NCBI RefSeq assembly: GCF_004359215.1
Contig: NC_090615.1
Location: 3,735,294 to 3,780,270 of the forward strand
DNA from: Bremia lactucae
Lineage: Eukaryota; Oomycota; Peronosporomycetes; Peronosporales; Peronosporaceae
Direction: 5' to 3'
DNA length: 44,977 bases
Shown here: positions 17,761 through 30,064 of the stretch, piece by piece
How the letters are laid out: each line of letters opens with the position of its first letter
Numbering within the stretch: the first letter of the stretch is position 1
The notes under the pieces: generated by a model
The model's database searches: none
Told to the model about the DNA's origin: nothing
Seen by the model: the letters and a program-made list of their open reading frames with translations, nothing else
Program-made: the position numbers and the translations under genes

Positions 17761-19187
17761 GCTTAAGCAAGCCAACGTAAAACACTGGGTGTGTACGCAG
17801 CTTGCTGGGAAGGTTTAGCGTATAAGCTAGGCCCTTCTTGGCCACGACCGTAAATGGTCCAATAAAGCGGGGACGCAATTTGGTCTTGAAGACCGCGGAA
17901 ACCGAGTTGGTAGGTAGGTCTTTAGCGTTTAGTAAAACTCACTCTCCAACCATATAAGAATTATTACAGCCTTTGCCTTTGGCATCCGCTTGTTCTTTTT
18001 GTTTGTCTTGGCTATCAGCCATCGTATCCCTTACATGTATTAAGACACTAAATCGCGTCGCGAGAAACTCGCTTACTTGTTTCCGAACGGTAACAGGGCT
18101 GATATCAGCAAGCCTATCGGCCAATTCTCCCTCACCAAGCCCTGAACCACGCAGTGTTATCGTTAACGGAACGCACAAGTGGGTAAGACCGTTTATATAA
18201 AATGGAGTATAGCTTGTAGAGGCATGAACAGCGTTATTTAACGAAAATTCCACCACTGGGAGCATTGAGCTCCAGCGCTTTGGTGTCTGAGCACACACGC
18301 TGCGTGAAACGTCTTCAATGATGCGATTGACACGTTCGGTTTGACCATCAGTCTGCGGATGGTCTGCAGTGGGCATATCCAATCTGGTGCCAAGCACTCG
18401 GATAATTAATTTCCAGAATTTACCCGTGAAACGGGGATCCCGATCAGAGACAATTGCCACTGGCAAACCATGTTGTCGAAACACGCGATCGATAAACAGC
18501 TTAGCTGTACCCTCTCCATCAACGGAATCCGGCACGGCCGCTAAGTGAGCCATTTTGCTCAAACGGTCAACAAAGACCACTATACCGGAGTTACCGGCTG
18601 AATTTTCGGCAGCCCCAAAACAAAATCCATACTAATGGACTCCCATCATCCTATGGGGACGGAAAGACTCGCCAGTGGCGCAGCAGCATGTGCCGGGGGT
18701 TTAACCCGTTGGCACGTTTCGCATGTGCGAACATATGTGCTAACCCATTCATAAAGTTTGGGCCACCAATAACTCTGGCTTATAGAGCCGTAGGTCTTTT
18801 CTCTACCGAGATAACCACCAAAGACAGTATCGTGTGCCTCATAGAGGATCCGGTACTTTAAATCATCATCATGAGGAAAAACGACACGCGGAGGGTCCGC
18901 GATGTCTGTGCAATAAAGCAACAGGTTGTTATCGATAGAAAATCGATGTAACCTTGCACGCGATCGTGCCGGTAATTTAATACCCGAATCCGAGTTCTTT
19001 AAGGCTCGTAGCAGAGCCACACACTGTTCATCCTTGGCGAACGGATTAATTCAGGAATAGGCGACGAGATAGTCGTTAAATGAGAAACCTCATATTCCGG
19101 CCTGCGTGATAACGCATCGGCCAAAGCGTTTTGCTTGCCGGGTTTATACTTCACCTCGAAGTTATATTGCGCAAAAAGGATAGCCAT
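17761..19187 (-). pseudogene. pol: G2 integrase, core open
   Basis: The best piece is 18580-17939 (213 codons): VFVDRLSKMAHL, the second catalytic Asp in SDRDPRFTG, the Glu in QTERVNRIIEDV. The first Asp (SMDFV, about 18630) and the zinc finger (19020-18646: HDTVFGGYLGREKT, CETCQRVKP) are in other frames, and the C-terminal RPRFIGPFTVV is at about 17870. The catalytic triad residues are present but split by a shift near 18600, so no intact enzyme is encoded. Confidence 0.88.
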
Positions 19188-19640
19188 CGGGCCATTCTCT
19201 GTGAGAGATGGGGCGACTAAGTCGCCGTGCGTAACGACGCGTGATCTGTATAAATCATAAACGGCTTAGAGCCGAGCAGATGAACTCTGAGTTTGACGAG
19301 AGCATACTTCATAGCAAGTAACTCTTTGTCCTGAACTGGGTTCGAACGCAATAACACGTTCATGCCCATCAACATCTGTTTGCAACAGAGCACTGCCAAT
19401 GGCAAAATCTGATGCGTCCCAGATGACACTGAAAGGCCAATTTGGGTTTGGCAGTGCCAGAATCGGGGCATGGATAAGACTATCCTTAACTGCTCGAAAA
19501 GCATTATTTTCGGTGCTAGTCCAGCAACATTCTGTATCCTTTTTAAGGAGATTAGATAATGGCCTAGCCATATCAGAGTAATTTTCGCTATATTTGTGTA
19601 AATAATTGGCGAGACCCAACCACTAACGCAAATCCTTTTG
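19060..19640 (-). pseudogene. pol: G2 RNase H domain
   Basis: Frame 19619-19266 carries LANYLHKYSENY and WDASDFAIG (catalytic Asp kept, Cys to Trp before it). A second frame has KELLAMKYALVK and IYTDHASLR near 19330-19230, then FEVKYKPGKQNALADALSRR near 19170-19110. A shift near 19350 separates them. Confidence 0.87.
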
Positions 19641-20430
19641 GTTTTAGGAACCGGCCAATCTACTATGGCTTTTACCTTAGCGGGATCCGCTCTAAGGCCT
19701 CGCTTTCCAATGAAGCATCCTAAAAAAGTATTTCGTCTGCGCCAAAAATGCATTTAGATGCATTGGCATACAATTTGTTGTGCGCATGCACTCGAGCACT
19801 GCTCGCAAATGGTCTAAATGGTTTTCCATATCCGACCGACCCTGTTCCGCACGACTATGGACAAAAATGTCATCGAAATAAGTGTGTGCATAACCTCGAT
19901 GAGGGCGAAACAGTTGCGTCACTAGACGATTAAATGTTGTCGAGGCGTTGGAAAGCCCTTGTGGCATAACCAGCCACTCCCATAACATGCCGCTTGGGGT
20001 GCTAACCGCTGTAAGCGGGATATCACTTGTTCGCATGAGCAATTGGTAGTAACCGTCGACTAAGTCAAATGCACTGTACATAGTACATCCCACCATATTG
20101 TTCTGAAGAACATCCTTTCTAGGATTGAAGGTTTGTGCTGGTATAGTGGCAGCATTAAGCTTATTATAAGCATGTACAATGCGCCATTTACCATTTGGCT
20201 TTTTGACACAAAATGTCGGTGCCGAATGAGGAGATTTGCTTTCTCGTACCATTCCAGCCTCGTGCTTAGCACGGAAGAAATCGTCAATGACGTCACACTG
20301 CTTCCTTGGTAAAGGCCATTATCTTGTGACACAGCATTTGGTTCCCGCACCTAAGTCAATTTCATGACGAACACCTCTATCCGGAGGTAAAACAGATGGT
20401 GGGTTATTACCACATCTTGGAATTTTAATT
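19640..20430 (-). pseudogene. pol: G2 reverse transcriptase
   Basis: Frame 20252-19692 (186 codons) spans VKKPNGKWRIVHAYN, MPQGLSNAS and TYFDDIFVHS with an intact YxDD box, then shifts after ECMRT. The upstream block with GTKCCVTR (about 20360-20330) is in another frame. It is less damaged than G1 in this domain. Confidence 0.88.
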
Positions 20431-21469
20431 AATATATAAAAGGGATCCGTAGAATCTTTAAGGATCGATGACCCACTTCGCGCACTAAGTGCAGCTTTTG
20501 TGTCATCCAGGACAGCTTCGTCGAGAAGTGACGATGAGTTTAACTCAACCATAGGTCGAATGACCACCATTTCAGATAAGTCACCAGCTTTTAAGGCTCG
20601 ACCGCACTCATCAATAGACATTTCGTCTAGCTCTAAAAGAGCATGTAACGAGGGGATTGCCGCAAGGCTAACTTCCCCCTCAATGTTACCGGTTACACCA
20701 TTTACAAGCGTATGTACTTGCTCACTCGTATCACTTTGTGAGGGTATATACGCTTCGAGTCCACCGTGTCTTGGAGTGGAGCCAATACGCCTCTTAAAAG
20801 CCGGGACACTGACGTCCCAGGGTTTTCCAGCCTGTATTGGTTCTATACAAGACATGGTGTCTAATTTGACATCCGACAAGGAGTTAGGTAATTCAACTTC
20901 CTTATCCAGCGAACGTTTACGTGTCGGTTCACGTGCATTAGGAGGGTTTGACTCAAAATGCCCTGGCGAACTGCCAATACTGTCACTATTGACACTCAGT
21001 ATGGTGCCTCCTCGGCCGACCCCACTCGGTGGACTAAGACGTGCCACTCCACGTATCTCAGGGATATTGCACCCTTGAGGTCCTGGCGAACCGCCAACAG
21101 TGTCACTACTGACACTCAGTATGATGCCACCTCGGCCGATAATACTCGGTGGACTTAGACGTGCCACTCCACGTATCTCGGGATATTGCACCCTTGAGGT
21201 CCTGGCGAACCGCCAATAGTGCCACTACTGACACTCAGTATGGTGCCACCTCGGCCGACCACACTCGGTGGACGCAGACGTGCCACTCCACGTATTTTAG
21301 GGATATTACACCCTTGATGACTCGGCATAAGGCCAACAATGCGTTCAGCATTCAGTGAATCGTTATTACAACGAGTGTCACTCGATGAAGTACATGCCGT
21401 TCCACTTCCTTCTTCTGAGTCGGGCTCAGAATTCATGTTTTCAACATTGAAGTTTATTAAATCAGACAT
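20431..21469 (-). pseudogene. pol: G2 protease-RT linker with repeats
   Basis: Same organisation as in G1, including the split into frames 21469-21155 and 21191-20319 by the one-base deletion in the middle repeat. Nearly identical to G1 up to about 20560. Confidence 0.75.
20958..21316 (-). repeat. Three tandem 120-bp repeats in G2 linker
   Basis: Units start (minus strand) at 21316, 21196 and 21077. Spacing 120 and 119 exactly mirrors G1, with the same missing base in unit two. Confidence 0.92.
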
Positions 21470-21539
21470 TAAGCACTGACAGACTCAGTCAATGATCCGC
21501 GCCAATAGCGCTTTTGTTGCCTAGCAAAGGTGGTTCATG

Positions 21540-22153
21540 ACTCTCCAAAATTTGCTAGGAACGCGTGGCGCCTAAGGTCCTAGACCTCCAATCGATCCAT
21601 GGCTCATGGCGTTCAAGCCAAGCCATACCAAGGATGAGATCATATCTCGAATCCAAATCAAGGACGAGACAGCGTTCCATACTGAAAAGTCTAATTTTAT
21701 ACCTAAGTTCAATGGAACTTTAGGAACAGTGACAAGAATTCCAGTCGCTAAGCGGACAGTGATTCTATCACTTTTATGCGCTTTAAGCGCCTCAACGTAG
21801 TGTTGACTTCCTTTAAAGGAAAGACGTCGAGCATAATTGCAAGACGCTCCTGAGTCAATCAAAAAATTGACCTTTACAGTCGCTTGAGCGACTAGCAAGC
21901 CAGGCTTATACTCTCGCCCCGTGCCATTAAAAACCGAGCTAATCGGGGCTAGGTTCTGTTTACTCTCACCTCTTAGAGGTTCAACAGGGCCTAAGTCTTC
22001 CCCACTGGGGCGCCCCGCACCGACTGGGTATCGACGTTTTATCGCACCGTACCAGATCTCTGGTATAGTCGGAATTAGTGCTCTTTCGAGCTTTACGCGA
22101 ATTTCGTAGGGGGGGGGGCAGGCGGGACGTAAATGTTTCGTGCTTCCGCACAT
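21540..22153 (-). pseudogene. pol: G2 protease region
   Basis: Frame 22153-21572 includes the damaged zinc knuckle CGSTKHLRPAC and FLIDSGAS, with the same C-terminal frameshift as G1. Confidence 0.85.
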
Positions 22154-22900
22154 ATACTATCTCCGGATGGTCTTATGCTGTTCCACAGCTTGAAGAGCCT
22201 CTTTTCTTTCCTCAACAGGCTTAAATCCATGGGTTCCGCTCTATTTGACGGAACCCATGTGCTTGAAGAGCTTGTTCGGTTAACAGGCGTGCTAACGCGA
22301 GCAGACTTAAGTCGAACTCAGCGCATGGCGCTAAGGCAACTGCCTCTTCGATAGTAGCAGGATGAGATCGGAATAATTCCGTCTGGGCAGTGCTCGCATG
22401 CGAAAAGCCTGATCAGGCGGTGCAAACATGCTCGTCATTTGCTGATTCAGCGAATCCCATGAGGGAAAAGCGTCGTTTATGGACGTGCTGCACGATAGTA
22501 CCCACTCGATGGCTCTACCTCCAAGTTTGGAAATCGCCATAGCCACCTTTTGCCGTTCTGTTAAGAACAAGGCGGAATCAATGGACATTTCCATCTGCTC
22601 AATCCAAAAAGGGAGATTTTCTCCTTTTTTTCCATCAAATGTCTTCACATTTACAGTTAGAGGGCGAGCCCTCGGCTCTGAGTCAGGTACAGAGATGTAC
22701 CGGGTTGGCATAGATACCGCTAAATGGTCCTGTACCTGACCGATCAGGGAGGCTTCGTACCACATGAAGGCTTCAAGCCTTGCATGCAGGACCTTAGGTC
22801 CCTGTGAAATAATAAATTCCACGTGCTCAAGGCCAAAATGAGTTTTGAGCTTGTCAAAAGCGGCGCGTTGCGCTTCTGACAATTCTGGGACCTCTTCCAT
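22115..22900 (-). pseudogene. gag: G2 gag, frameshifted
   Basis: ATG at 22900; the 189-codon frame differs from G1 at only four residues and ends at the same deletion junction. Confidence 0.87.
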
Positions 22901-22950
22901 TTACGTGAGAAATTAGTCTTGAAAAGACTCAGGCGTAGATTGACTACAAG

Positions 22951-22958
22951 TGCTACCA
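22951..22958 (-). other. G2 primer-binding site
   Basis: TGGTAGCA on the minus strand, two bases after the 5' LTR. Confidence 0.7.
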
Positions 22959-22960
22959 GG

Positions 22961-23446
22961 TGTAGCGGAGCTACCGCGCTCCTAAAGTAAGAGGAAGACT
23001 TTCAGACTCAAAGAGTCACTTTTTTCTATTGAACGAATGGGTTTAACAACGCAGGGAGTCGTACGAGCTATTAAAGCTTAAGAAATTCTAATTCAAGGGA
23101 TTTAGGGGTTCGTAGAACCAAGTGGCAACTACTGCCCAAGAGGATATACCTTAGAGCGGCTTCTTTTTCTTACAGATCAATGCGCAAGCCTTAGGAAGGC
23201 ATTTAACGCTTTAAGATCAAAAGGGATACTGAACTTTATTTAATTATCTCAATCCAAAAACCTTACCCTAGCTAATTAAAATAGATTTTGGCCGCCAGAT
23301 TTTATATCTAGCGGCGACCACATTTATTACCCATAATAAATGGGATTTAAGTAACTAACTATTTTAAAATTAGATAAAAGGGTATTTTACCCATAAAGTA
23401 AATATACCACAACAACGGTTCTCCAACCGATGTGTGCCCCATTACA
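22961..23446 (-). repeat. G2 5' LTR, complete
   Basis: 486 bp, TGTAATGGGG to GCTACA on the minus strand, the only uninterrupted complete LTR of this family here. Its hairpin (23291-23300 and 23306-23315) has one base change that keeps a G-U wobble in the transcript. Confidence 0.92.
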
Positions 23447-23599
23447 AATGTCTTCGTATAATTGATTAATTAGCGATTAATGCTGGAAACATGCAATCTT
23501 GTGTCGCTCGCTTGTTCTTGTTTTGAGACTCGTCCCACTTAGTAAAACTTGCGTGTCGTGCGGACTTGAATGTACTCAATTGAAAACGGTGTTGATTGG

Positions 23600-24159
23600 T
23601 CAGAACCATCATTTTCAATTCTATCGCATGTTAGCGGGTTCATGCGGTCAGCTAATAGTGCGGAACCTTCGGCTGCGGTACATGCAGCCGGGGCCACGCA
23701 TTATTGTCTCTTGCGGCAGACAGGGCGTCTGCCGTATTGTCTTCTTCTCCCGCAACACTAAATGTTGCGGGTGCACGAGGTGAGTCACCACGTGAGTGCA
23801 ATCCCTCTTTGGTGGTCGACTATGAATGCGAGTCGGACGAGATGACCGACTCGGTTAGATTGGAACAGTCGCCTAAACGTCGTCAGGCGACTGACTGTGA
23901 GCCTTCGAAGGAGGGGGCTCAATCGGGTAGACGTGCTAAAAGCGTTCGCTATAGCAAGTTTGGTTCCACATCGCCAGCACCGTCTCTTGTGCCGTCACCC
24001 GGACTGGTTTCTGTGCGTGGTGATGACGATGGCATAAGCCATCCTAATGGAAGATCTTGTGGTACCCCTGCTTCAGTTGGTACCACTCAAGGGAGTGCAG
24101 ACAATAAATATCTCGTCTTGCGATTGAGAAGAAGCCGTGGCTTTTGCCCAAACGGCTAG
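23600..24159 (+). pseudogene. Antisense frame (aORF) of G5
   Basis: The plus-strand frame 23704-24159 (151 codons), preceded by a shifted portion (23600-23700, NSAEPSAAVHAAG), is antisense to G5. It is Ser/Pro/charged (NPSLVVDYECES, then SPKRRQ) and looks disordered. PSL-x-VDY-x-ES recurs in the G6 aORF with different codons. No known domain. It ends where the RT deletion begins. Confidence 0.5.
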
Positions 24160-24253
24160 TCAGTAGCTTGTCTGGAGAGACATCGCAATAAATATCCCTT
24201 ATTTATAGCGACAAAGCTACATGGCCTTGATCCCAGCGCGAAGTGCTTTCGCG

Positions 24254-24773
24254 CTAAAGAAGATTTTTATCTCGATGCTTTCTTAAGCATCGATGGTATA
24301 GTGGCAACATCAAGCGAGATAAAAGGTCGTTGGTGCAGCTCACTGCTGTGAACGGTATGTCCCGTTCACGCATAAGGATCTGATAAAATCCATCCATAAG
24401 ATCCATAGACGAAAAAATGGTACTGTTAGACATACCATCTATCAATACGTCGTTTCTAGGTATCGGCATTGAGCAGTACCGTTGCAGCATTCATGTATTG
24501 AATTCGTGTACTGTTCGCCACCCCTCCTGTGAACTTTGGCAGACAGAAGGTTGGAGAGCTATGTGGGGAGGTTGACTCCCTTACATGGCCCGCTTTTAAT
24601 TGATCGATAAAGAATTTATCGATCGCAAGTACTTGTTCACGAGGCAGTGGCCACTGCTTAATAACCCAGTACGTCGAGCCCGGTTTGAGCTCGATCTGAT
24701 GTCGAGTGCCTTTATCCTTAGGCAACTCGCATGGAACTGCTTTAGAAAATACATTTCTATTCAACCAAATCAT
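24254..24773 (-). pseudogene. pol: G5 reverse transcriptase, N-terminal half
   Basis: VIKQWPLPREQVLAIDKFF and SPHSSPTFC (24773-24456), then NDVLIDGMSNSTIFSSMDL and GFYQILMRERDIPFTAVS (24490-24254). The frame is shifted near 24480, and the catalytic YxDD half is deleted. Confidence 0.85.
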
Positions 24774-25744
24774 TGTATAAAGGATTGTCGTAAGTTACTC
24801 CCAGGATTGAGTAGTATATATTTAAATCCGAGTCGTCACATCGAGGATACTTTCGTCCATCGATGAGCTACTGAGAACCCGTTGGTTCTCTGCAAAAATT
24901 ACCGCTGACCAAATATCGGTAACGTATTCGTCCTCTGTGACGAGAACGCAGATCTGCTTGATTCTGCCACTATGCAGATCACTTAAGAACCGTTAAGGGC
25001 TAGAGTTGGTAATTGAGTTATCTGCTAAATTAACTTCGGTGGCGCATACAGATCAAGACTATAGAGCTCCTACCTACCCTTGATCCGTCATAAGCCAAAA
25101 CATTCAATATCTAGGTTTCTTCATGGGACCCCTTTTTCCACAGGCTGCCATGGGAGATTCACACCTCGGGATGCTGAAGTCTAGTCACGTTAGCATTAAG
25201 TATTTGAGGAGATTTCTCCTTAAGTACGTAGGGACTTATTCCTTCAACGTCTTTCGACGGTGATTGCGCTATCACAGTCGGGTCCTCTACGGTCGACTCT
25301 CTTCTCGACCAAGGGTCATTGACTTGTCCGTTTTATGCAACCGGTATCTTCCTTGGATGTCGCCCGCTAGGCGCTTATTCATGTCTCAATCCACTGGACT
25401 TATTCGAGTATTTGACCTTCGGCGCTACCTGTGCATTTGCACAGCCGCCGGCAGCTGACTCCACAGTGTGATAAGTGATCACACTGAAACAGTACAGTCG
25501 CACTACACCGTACAAGTAAGGCTATCGTGCTGACTCAAATCATTTGTCACTTAACACTATAAGTTGATGAGATATACCTCATTTCCAGGTGCAGAGACAC
25601 AAAATGACTGTGTGTCTGGAGCAACTTTCGTCAAGAGATTTGCAAATTCTGTTGAGGTTGGTGGATCATTAGGACGTTGCGCACCTACTGACCCCGACCG
25701 TTTTTTGGCGGTCCGCCTCGCTGTTGCGATTTCGCAACAATGTT
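24774..25744 (-). pseudogene. pol: G5 protease start and linker
   Basis: The SAPGNEVYLI-like protease entry lies at about 25600-25565 on the minus strand. The linker holds one unit of a repeat with a GCANAQ-like core (about 25430-25460) comparable to the G6 repeat, and the pre-RT block ENQRVLSSSSMDESILDV at about 24895-24850. The protease active site is not found and was probably deleted. Confidence 0.6.
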
Positions 25745-25815
25745 TCGAGGCACCTCACCAACACTGTTATCAGTGTAAGGTTAATTGGTACTTATCAGTA
25801 CTAGCAAAAGTTGGA
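25745..25815 (+). repeat. LTR-like fragment inside G5
   Basis: Plus-strand sequence with CGAGGCACCT, ATCAGTGTAAGGT and CAGTACTAG matches the end of the G6 LTR (about 33058-33120). It separates the G5 zinc knuckle from the protease. Confidence 0.5.
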
Positions 25816-25857
25816 CCCGCGACCGTTGCCTTTTTGGCATTCTGTTCATAAGCATGT

Positions 25858-26899
25858 TCAGTACCCCTCGGTAACTGGACGTGGGGCACTACACTCATGA
25901 GCGTAGTGACCTAACTTATAACAGCGATTGCATCTCTGCAAACGCTTATTGTTCGAAAAGTGAGGTATCTTGCTTTCGACGTAAGAGAGGTTCAATGGAT
26001 CTGGACCTCCAAGCTCTTGTCGTCTTTTAGGACGACACGATGACGAACTAGCGTGAGCCTGTCTCAAAATAAAGTCTTCCTGTTCCGCAACGGATATTGC
26101 TGTTGCAAGCGGAACAGATGAGTCTTCAGGGAATCATCCGTAAGACCTTGCATGAACACCGTAATCAACGTGTGTTCATGAACTGGGTTGTTCGTGATAC
26201 AACTCGCTAAGAGCCGTATATGCTGATCATAAGCGTGAACATCACGCTTGCCTTGCTTGAGTTTCAGAAGCTCTAATCGAGCTCTGTACTCAGCCCTAGG
26301 CGGTTCTAAGGTCTATTTGAGCCGAGCTTTAAAGACTCTAGAGTCAAAGACATATGTGTCGCGCAACTTAAGGCCTAGTGCCCAAGTTTTGGTACGATCT
26401 GCCAGAAATTTGATTGAGCAAATGCGACTTGCCAAAAATTTGATTTAGCAAATGCGACTTGCATTTGTTGCTCGTCGGCGATGTAACGAGCCCTTATGGC
26501 ATCGTCCAACTCGACAAATCATCTTAAGAGGGAGTCTTCTTCGACTCCCCTCTACTTAGAGATGTCTATCTTTAAGGTTTCGGGACGACGCCTGTGCGCC
26601 ATCCCAGGCACAGGGGTCTGTACCTGTTGTTACCTCAACCGTTCTGCCTGTTGCGAGCCTTGCTGATTAAGCAAACCTACTTTCTCCTTCTCCTTCGCCT
26701 CGTCAAGTAAGTGATGTATGAACTTGGCGATGGCTGAATGGAGGGCATCTTTGTCCAAATCGGACAGCATAGCCAAGATGGAATCATTCCCTACGGTCAA
26801 ACTCATTCGTTCGACCGCACTCCTTTCTGTGTCACTTAGAAAGGAGTAGCTATCACGCGAAACGTGATGCGTATTTCCATTATTATCTTACATGTCCAT
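25858..26899 (-). pseudogene. gag: G5 gag with intact zinc knuckle
   Basis: The start region ATG GAC ATG at 26899 is followed directly by TAA, where G3 has TTA. Degenerate frames continue, and the C-terminal frame 26067-25858 retains a perfect C-x2-C-x4-H-x4-C knuckle (CNRCYKLGHYAHEC). Near 26400-26462 a 30-bp segment is duplicated. It would have packaged element RNA. Confidence 0.8.
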
Positions 26900-26940
26900 G
26901 TTAGATGATAGAACTGTGGCCCTTGGACGGACTACAACGT

Positions 26941-29900
26941 GCGTTGCAGCTGGCGGTGTTTTCCTGTGCATTACGAAGCGTGGAAGTGTCAAAATTACGA
27001 CGACGGTAAAGGAAAGGTGACTAAAGCTTGACTTTTGGACATTCAATATGCCGATAACCTCGAGCATAGCCTCATTTCTTGCGGCATCTTGAGGCTAGAG
27101 GGTTCAGTATAGCCTACGTGGGTTCTTACAGAGTGGTCGCAAATGTTGACAGTGGCATGGCTATTTTTGACGTGGAAAAGATGTATAATGTGCTGATTGT
27201 ACGGTCTCAAGGTTCCGGACGCGTCCGACAAAAGAAATATGTGCTAATGCCAGTGCTGGCCCTGGTCGAATCGGAATTGAATAAAGGCGCGCAAATGAAT
27301 CGCTTATGCATTTTCACAGAAGGTTCTCATACATAAACTACGACACGATTATTCGAATGGCGAAGAGTCCGACATGCAGCATACAACTAACTGATCTGAC
27401 GCGTGTGAATTGTCTGTATTTCGCTCAAGGCCAAGCAAACCAAAAACCCTCAGTCGAAGAAAGATACTGGTAAAAACTAACCGGTTGATGTTATTGAAGT
27501 GGTAATCTGCTCTGACCTTAAGGCCACTATGACCCCTCGCGACAGACTCGGAAATCGATACATGGTGAGCTTTGTGGACCATAGGACGTATTCTTGTCGC
27601 GTTTTCTTGGCGAAGAGCAAGGACTTGACAGCTCTAAAGTCTAAACACTTCATGGCATTTTTCGAAAGGCAATTTAATTGTCGCATATACGGACTGCGAA
27701 CGGATGGCGGAGGAGAAACATGAGACACTAGACCTCTTCTGCAAGGACACTGGAATCGCCAGACAGATAAGTGACCCAAGAGATCAAGTCAGTAATGGCA
27801 ATGCTGAGCGGATGCACCGCACTATAATAAAATGGTGCGGAGTATGATATTTGCAAGCAGCTTGCCGCTAAGACTCTGGGCTGATGCGGCTGAATATGCG
27901 GCCCATTCTTCATTGAAGTCCAAGTAGAACAAATTCCGGACGACAGTCACCTTTGCAGAAGTTGATGAGCAAGGTACCTACCTATCTTAAGCGACATTGA
28001 GATTTTGGGGTCACCGTGCACAGCGCACCTGGACGCTACGAACAAGTCATGGGGCGCGCGCGGTAAATGAGGCCTAATTAGAGGTAAGATTGATTCAATG
28101 AAGGGTAATCGGGTGTATATACCAGGTGACTAGATCGTGGTGGTGATGAAACACGTTATAAATGTTTTGACACTCAGTAAGGAGCAGAACGAACGACTGC
28201 GTCGAGCACATTTGCAAGAAAAGTGTTAAAGCTTTTCACGAAGGATTAGCGCAAAAATTGACGGCCCAAGAGACTGGTCAAGTTAAAGGGCGCAACCAAT
28301 AGACGAGAAAGAGTGACTAAACGCGAGATGCTTACGTGACAAGATCGGTGGCCAAAATGACGCGCGATGTCAACATCGAGCAGAAATCGGAGGAGGTTAG
28401 GGATGTGGTGAACAGCATCCGGGAGAGAGACCCAAGCAACTACGGTCAGGCCACGAAACGTGCGCAAAAGGATAAATGGTTAATTGCTACGGATGAAGTA
28501 CTGCAAGCTTTGGAAGAAATTAATGTGTGGGAGTTACAACTCCCGCCACCAGGAAGTCACGCGCTGCAAAGGAAATGAGTGCTCAAACCAAAGCGGGATA
28601 CAGACGGTGAGATTGTATGTTTTAAGGCTAGACTCGTCGCCTGCGGTAACGAATAGGTCTTTGGCGAAGGCAAAAGCTTAACGTTTGCTGCGGGTGATGA
28701 AGTCAAGTCCGGTGAAGATCATACTGGTACTTACACTGCATTGAAAGGTGCCATCAAGACATGGCGACATTCCTAATGCAAACGTGAAGGCAGCCAAAAA
28801 TATCATTTGGAGATTTTTATCGCCGTTCTTAGGGAATGATTATTCCTGGCGTGATGCTAAATAAATTTGGTGTTACATAGAGCGAAAGGCTCGTGTCACG
28901 GCTTAAAAGGTCTCTTTACGGGCTTAAACAAGCAGGTCGTCTTTGGAGTGAATAACTGAGCGCGAAACTGGAGGAGAATGGGTTTACTCTCGCTGCTTGT
29001 CAGACGCGTGTCTGTACTTTGAGTACGATAAAGGCGATCTGATTATCGTCGTTGTGTATGTCAATGATTCGTTGATCAAGGCAACTAGCCAAGCCATACT
29101 GGATTGCCCGCCGTTCGAGACCTGACATCAATTTTCTGTCTACAAGCAACAAAGCGGATGTACCAGCCCTGCGTCAGGGACTGGAGGTAGCGAATCGCGT
29201 TGCCCGATATCTGAAGACAACAAAAGACACGTAATTTACATGAGCAGTAGCACATAGGATGATGAAATCAAGCTTACAAGCTGGAGTGATACAGACTTCG
29301 CGGCAAACAAGTCGAATCGAAAGTCGATTACTGGGGGTATTTACCACGAACGGCGTAATCGTGCAAAAATCTGCAAAAAAATAAATTGGAGTATCCCTGT
29401 CCATCATGGAGGCATAATTAATCTCAGCGTTGCATGTAGAAAGGGAGCTGCTAAATTTGCGGGAATAGATAAAAGAGATTGGTCTTCCTGTGTGGGAGCC
29501 TAGGAGCATGCTGATGGACAATCAAGCAGCAATAAAGCAGTTAGAGTGTGAGAAACAGAAACATGTCGAGCACAAAGACGTGTATGTGCGCGTGAAGTTC
29601 ATTTGCGATTACGCAAAAAAGAATATCATGAACATTAGTAACGTGGAGTCGAAGCTCATGAATGCGGACCTGTTAACGAAAACACTGCCGGCGCTCAGAG
29701 TTGTGGAATTGCGAGGACTGTTTAACCTTGAGTGATTAGTGTAGGTGAATCGGACAACGCGCGTCGTTCGAGGAAAAGTATCAAAAACGATAGTCGCTGT
29801 GGAAGCTTTTCTGTCGGCCGACCACTTGGGATTTTAGGGAATTTCTGTCCTCCGATTGTGCAGAAAAATCGAGGCGAAGATGGTTTTGTTGCAAACAGAC

Positions 29901-29990
29901 TCAACTTACGTAGCAGGTAGTTAAGTACAAATGAAACTTTTACTTTTACCTAACATCATTACTTTTTAACACACTTATTTGCTCTACAAG
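26941..29990 (+). mobile_element. Ty1/copia remnant, 5' truncated
   Basis: Plus-strand pieces in copia order: protease/pre-integrase tail (about 26945-27330, SYRVVANVDSGMAIFDVEK), integrase (27499-27900: SDLKATMTPRDRLGNRY, LRTDGGGE, ERMHRTI), RT entry (28336-28578: NYGQATKRAQKDKWLIATD, then WELQLPPPGSHAL), RT YVND box (about 29055), RNase H (29490-29735: MLMDNQAAIKQL, NADLLTKTLP). Stops and shifts are throughout. The right limit is uncertain; 29736-29990 may include the 3' LTR. Confidence 0.8.
29490..29735 (+). pseudogene. pol: Copia RNase H C-terminus
   Basis: An 81-codon open frame ends the copia polyprotein, with DNQAAIKQL (third catalytic region) and the conserved LLTKTLPA near the stop. 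It is the best preserved segment of this element. Confidence 0.75.
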
Positions 29991-30064
29991 CTTGTACGGC
30001 TGTTTGAGTTGGTACATTTACTAATTCTAAAGAACTAGCACGAGTTCAAACCATACTACCAAGG
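29736..30064. other. Copia 3' untranslated/LTR candidate
   Basis: No coding frame. It begins after the copia stop and includes a CTGTCGGCCGACC stretch that could belong to a copia LTR. The partner LTR is absent, so this cannot be confirmed. Confidence 0.35.

Larger units (their letters stand above)
14936..23446 (-). mobile_element. G2: Ty3/gypsy chromovirus, inverted relative of G1
   Basis: It has the same gene order as G1, read on the minus strand. It spans 8511 bp, or about 7605 bp without the 906-bp insert in its 3' LTR. From the 5' LTR to about 20470 it is nearly identical to G1 (about 1-2 percent different by eye, the 5' LTR identical); beyond that, divergence rises to roughly 8 percent. 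It shares the G1 gag deletion, protease shift and repeat frameshift, but not the G1 RT stops. Confidence 0.93.
23447..26940 (-). mobile_element. G5: gypsy remnant, LTRs missing
   Basis: Minus-strand order: leader, gag, zinc knuckle, protease start, linker, N-terminal RT, then a deletion, then an antisense frame up to the G2 5' LTR. The gag lineage is that of G3 and G7. The 5' side breaks into a copia element at about 26940, inside the leader just behind the primer site. Confidence 0.78.

Noticed and set aside
23447..23451. Target-site duplication around G2
   Set aside because: Bases beyond the 5' LTR do not match those beyond the 3' end at 14935; the 3' LTR has also lost its CA end.
25564..25851. 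95-codon plus-strand frame in G5
   Set aside because: It spans the complement of the gag-protease boundary and an LTR scrap; no protein-level support.
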